Shown here piece after piece: positions 14,851-16,626 of a stretch of 16,626 nt of DNA. Position 1 is the first letter of the stretch; every line of letters begins with the position of its first letter. Position numbers and translations under genes: made by a program. The stretch is from contig JAJYCH010000022.1 in the NCBI GenBank assembly GCA_021778575.1, positions 1 through 16,626 on the forward strand, read 5' to 3'. The notes below the pieces were generated by a model. It ran no database searches and was not told the origin of the DNA. It was given only the letters and a program-made list of their open reading frames with translations. The stretch comes from Planctomycetota bacterium. GTDB lineage: Bacteria; Planctomycetota; Planctomycetia; Isosphaerales; Isosphaeraceae.

Positions 14851-14943
14851 GGTGTGTCAAGGGCGTCGAAGACGCACCGTGTTTGTGTTCGTTGTCGGTG
14901 TTCAAGCCATCGGTGCGTCTTCGACGCCCTCGACACACCCTAC
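14847..14943. repeat. Nested palindrome, REPIN/BIME-like element 2
   Basis: A 33-base left arm (14847-14879) pairs with a right arm (14911-14943) at all but one position (A against C at 14859) around a 31-base loop. Each arm contains its own small hairpin, GCGTC-GAA-GACGC. Ends read GTAGGGTGTGTC and GACACACCCTAC. The element overlaps the GNAT stop codon and ends 11 bp from the stop of the convergent gene, so it could also act as a two-way terminator. Its layout and outer motif match the element at 5430-5498. Confidence 0.85.
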
Positions 14944-14953
14944 GGGGAGCCGC

Positions 14954-16626
14954 TTATTTCTCGTCCTTGGTGTCGATCTGGGTCCAGTCGCCGGTCTTGG
15001 CGTCGTAGATGTGAATGATGTCGACCCCCTTGATGATGATCTTGCCGTTTTCGTCGGGAGTGTTCGGGATTCCGGCTCCGCTTTGGGACCCCGCGCCCTC
15101 TCGTTTCAATTCAAGTTTCAATTCAAGCACGGCCCACTTCCCGGCCAGGGCGCTATAGATGTACAGGAAGCGGCCGATGTGATAGGAGATGGTGGATGTG
15201 GTCACCACCGGGGAGACCCCGCCCTTGGCTGGCTCGCGGAGATCCTGCGTGATCCACTTGTCCTTCTGGCCGTCGAAGACGTCCAGCCGGGTGACCTCCG
15301 GGGCGGTCAGCCAGAGTCCGGTGAGGGCGAATCCGTTGTGCAGAGGGCCCGTGACCGGTTGGACCACAGTCGCCGGGTCCTTAAATTCGTGTTCGCTCCA
15401 CGCCTTTGCCATCCGGTCGTATTGGACGACCTTGGTGAGCCCCTGGCCTTTCATGTGTAGCCCGATCATCCGACCTGAAACCATGGGAGTGACCGCCGTC
15501 ACCTTCTGGTTCAGCCGCAAGGTCTTCCGTTCTTTTGTGGAAGAATCGATCATTGTGAGCTTGTCACGCTCGGCCGAGACGACCAGGATGAGTACGGGGT
15601 CGACCGAAATCATACACACGATCGGCTGAAGCGCAAGAGGCTTGGCCTCGGTCTGAGGCTTCGAGCCTGGCTTGTCAGCGGATCCCGGGCCGGGTCCATC
15701 TTGTTTCGAGGCCGGGGCCGGCGGGCTCACGGTGTCCGGCCCGTTGGTGTCGAAGTCGGTCCACTCGCCGGTTTTGGGGTCGTAGGTGTGGAGGATAGCT
15801 CCGTCCTGATAGGTCCGCTTACCGGTTTGCTCGTTGATGTTCCACCGGATGTCCTGAGCTTTGCCCCGCTTCATTTCCAGCGTTGACCATTTCCTGGCCG
15901 GTTGACTGAAGATGGTAAAAAACCGGCCCAATTCATATCTAACTTCCTGGGCTCCGACGATGGGGATGGCTTTCGTCACCGGTTCCTTGAGGTCGTGCGG
16001 ATACCATTTCTTGTCCCAGAGGTAGAAAACGAGGATCTGCCGAACCTCCGGCCCTTCGAGCATGAAGGCCACCATCGCGCCGTTCATGACGGGCAGGATT
16101 TCGGTCAACTTCGACGGGAACCGGTGCGTGGACCGAAAGCCGGTCTCGGTGTTGATCATGGTCACCCGGTCCATTTCGCTCGGAATCGACACGACCCAAT
16201 CCCGACCCAGTTGAGTGAGCGACGGGACGGCGACCTTTGGTGCTTCGTCCTCGGCAACCACCGGTTTCGCCTTTGTTGAGGGGCGGTTCTTGCCATCCAG
16301 TTGCTCTCGCGGAGGCTTGGTCGTCGCCTGCTGCTCGGTCCGTTGCTTTTCCGGCCGCTGGGTCGCGGCATTGGCCGGGCCGAAGTAGGTCTCACCAAAG
16401 TTGACGACTATTGGCGACGCGGGCTTTCTCTTGTAGGTGACGATCATTGGCACCGCAGCTTCATCGCTGGCCTTGAAATCGGTCGGCCTTGGGCCGTCTG
16501 ACGCTCCCGAACAGATTTCCAGGGTGTCGCCATCGAGCCGATAGAGGCCCGGCGTGACGGTCTTTTGGCCGTTTGCCTGATCGTTGACTCGGTCGATCGT
16601 CTTCCGGCCCTCCTCCTTGCCCAGAA
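14954..16626 (-). CDS. TIGR03067-type protein with duplicated propeller-like region, N-terminus missing
   Basis: The right edge cuts the 5' end; 556 residues are visible and the frame stays open to the edge. A GTG at 16453 is not the true start, because the upstream part encodes the C-terminal half of a TIGR03067 domain: GLYRLDGDTLEIC, GPRPTDF, then MIVTYKRK. This domain is abundant in planctomycetes and has no known function. A Pro/Lys/Gln-rich linker follows, then two related halves. Each has blade-like strands with small shared motifs: the first contains RVTMINTETG, YPHDLKEP and ILHTYDPKTGEWTDFD, the second contains KLTMIDSSTK, ITQDLREP and IIHIYDAKTGDWTQID. The repeats suggest a kelch- or WD-like beta-propeller used for binding. 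A Gly/Pro/Lys-rich linker separates the halves. No catalytic motif is visible. It is convergent with the GNAT gene. Confidence 0.78.
   Translation of the reverse strand, partial: LGKEEGRKTIDRVNDQANGQKTVTPGLYRLDGDTLEICSGASDGPRPTDFKASDEAAVPMIVTYKRKPASPIVVNFGETYFGPANAATQRPEKQRTEQQATTKPPREQLDGKNRPSTKAKPVVAEDEAPKVAVPSLTQLGRDWVVSIPSEMDRVTMINTETGFRSTHRFPSKLTEILPVMNGAMVAFMLEGPEVRQILVFYLWDKKWYPHDLKEPVTKAIPIVGAQEVRYELGRFFTIFSQPARKWSTLEMKRGKAQDIRWNINEQTGKRTYQDGAILHTYDPKTGEWTDFDTNGPDTVSPPAPASKQDGPGPGSADKPGSKPQTEAKPLALQPIVCMISVDPVLILVVSAERDKLTMIDSSTKERKTLRLNQKVTAVTPMVSGRMIGLHMKGQGLTKVVQYDRMAKAWSEHEFKDPATVVQPVTGPLHNGFALTGLWLTAPEVTRLDVFDGQKDKWITQDLREPAKGGVSPVVTTSTISYHIGRFLYIYSALAGKWAVLELKLELKREGAGSQSGAGIPNTPDENGKIIIKGVDIIHIYDAKTGDWTQIDTKDEK
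15104..15127. repeat. Perfect 12-bp tandem duplication inside a CDS
   Basis: TTTCAATTCAAG occurs twice in a row (15104-15115 and 15116-15127). On the coding strand it gives LELKLELK, an in-frame duplication of four residues at the end of a beta strand. The homologous place in the first half of the same protein (STLEMKRGK) has only one copy, so the duplication looks recent and tolerated. Confidence 0.85.

Noticed and set aside
16451..16453. GTG at 16453 as the start of the right-edge gene
   Set aside because: The same frame continues upstream to the window edge and encodes a recognisable TIGR03067 segment.

Overview
The window looks like chromosomal DNA from a G+C-rich planctomycete, probably of the Isosphaeraceae/Gemmataceae type. 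The evidence is a DUF1559 prepilin-like protein with its small lipoprotein partner, a TIGR03067-type domain at the right edge, many exported proteins of unknown role, and a planctomycete-style GyrA. No rRNA, tRNA, CRISPR array, transposase or prophage gene was found. The placement rests on family recognition only; no search was run.

Layout. (1) 1-2231, + strand: the end of a PDZ protein, an exported retropepsin-like protease with a PDZ domain, and a short DnaA-family protein, all closely spaced. (2) 2222-2388: a hierarchical heptamer repeat array filling the space between two convergent genes. (3) 2375-6071, - strand: an exported two-domain AhpD-like/carboxymuconolactone-decarboxylase protein, a lipoprotein, a DUF1559 protein, a nested palindrome, and a small exported protein. 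(4) 6231-10016: two adjacent exported DUF1593 (nucleoside-hydrolase-like, Sde182-type) proteins on the - strand, divergent from an AraC-family regulator. This reads as a regulated extracytoplasmic catabolic locus and is partly lower in G+C. (5) 10017-10498: a gap with a terminator-like stem and a good promoter for gyrA. (6) 10499-14850, + strand: gyrA, then four small genes (DUF4258, an unknown 72-residue protein, a nucleotidyltransferase-fold protein, a GNAT acetyltransferase) resembling a toxin-antitoxin or accessory islet. (7) 14847-14943: a second nested palindrome that supplies the GNAT stop codon. (8) 14954 to the right edge, - strand: a large TIGR03067-type protein with a duplicated beta-propeller-like region, cut by the window edge.

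The most interesting signals are two nested palindromes (5430-5498 and 14847-14943) that look like members of one REPIN/BIME-like family; the heptamer array, which reaches into the stop codons of both flanking genes; a DnaA without domains I-II and with changed DNA-reading residues; a GyrA with Asn and Pro at the classic quinolone positions; an AhpD-like protein whose second domain has lost all its redox residues; and the four-gene islet behind gyrA.
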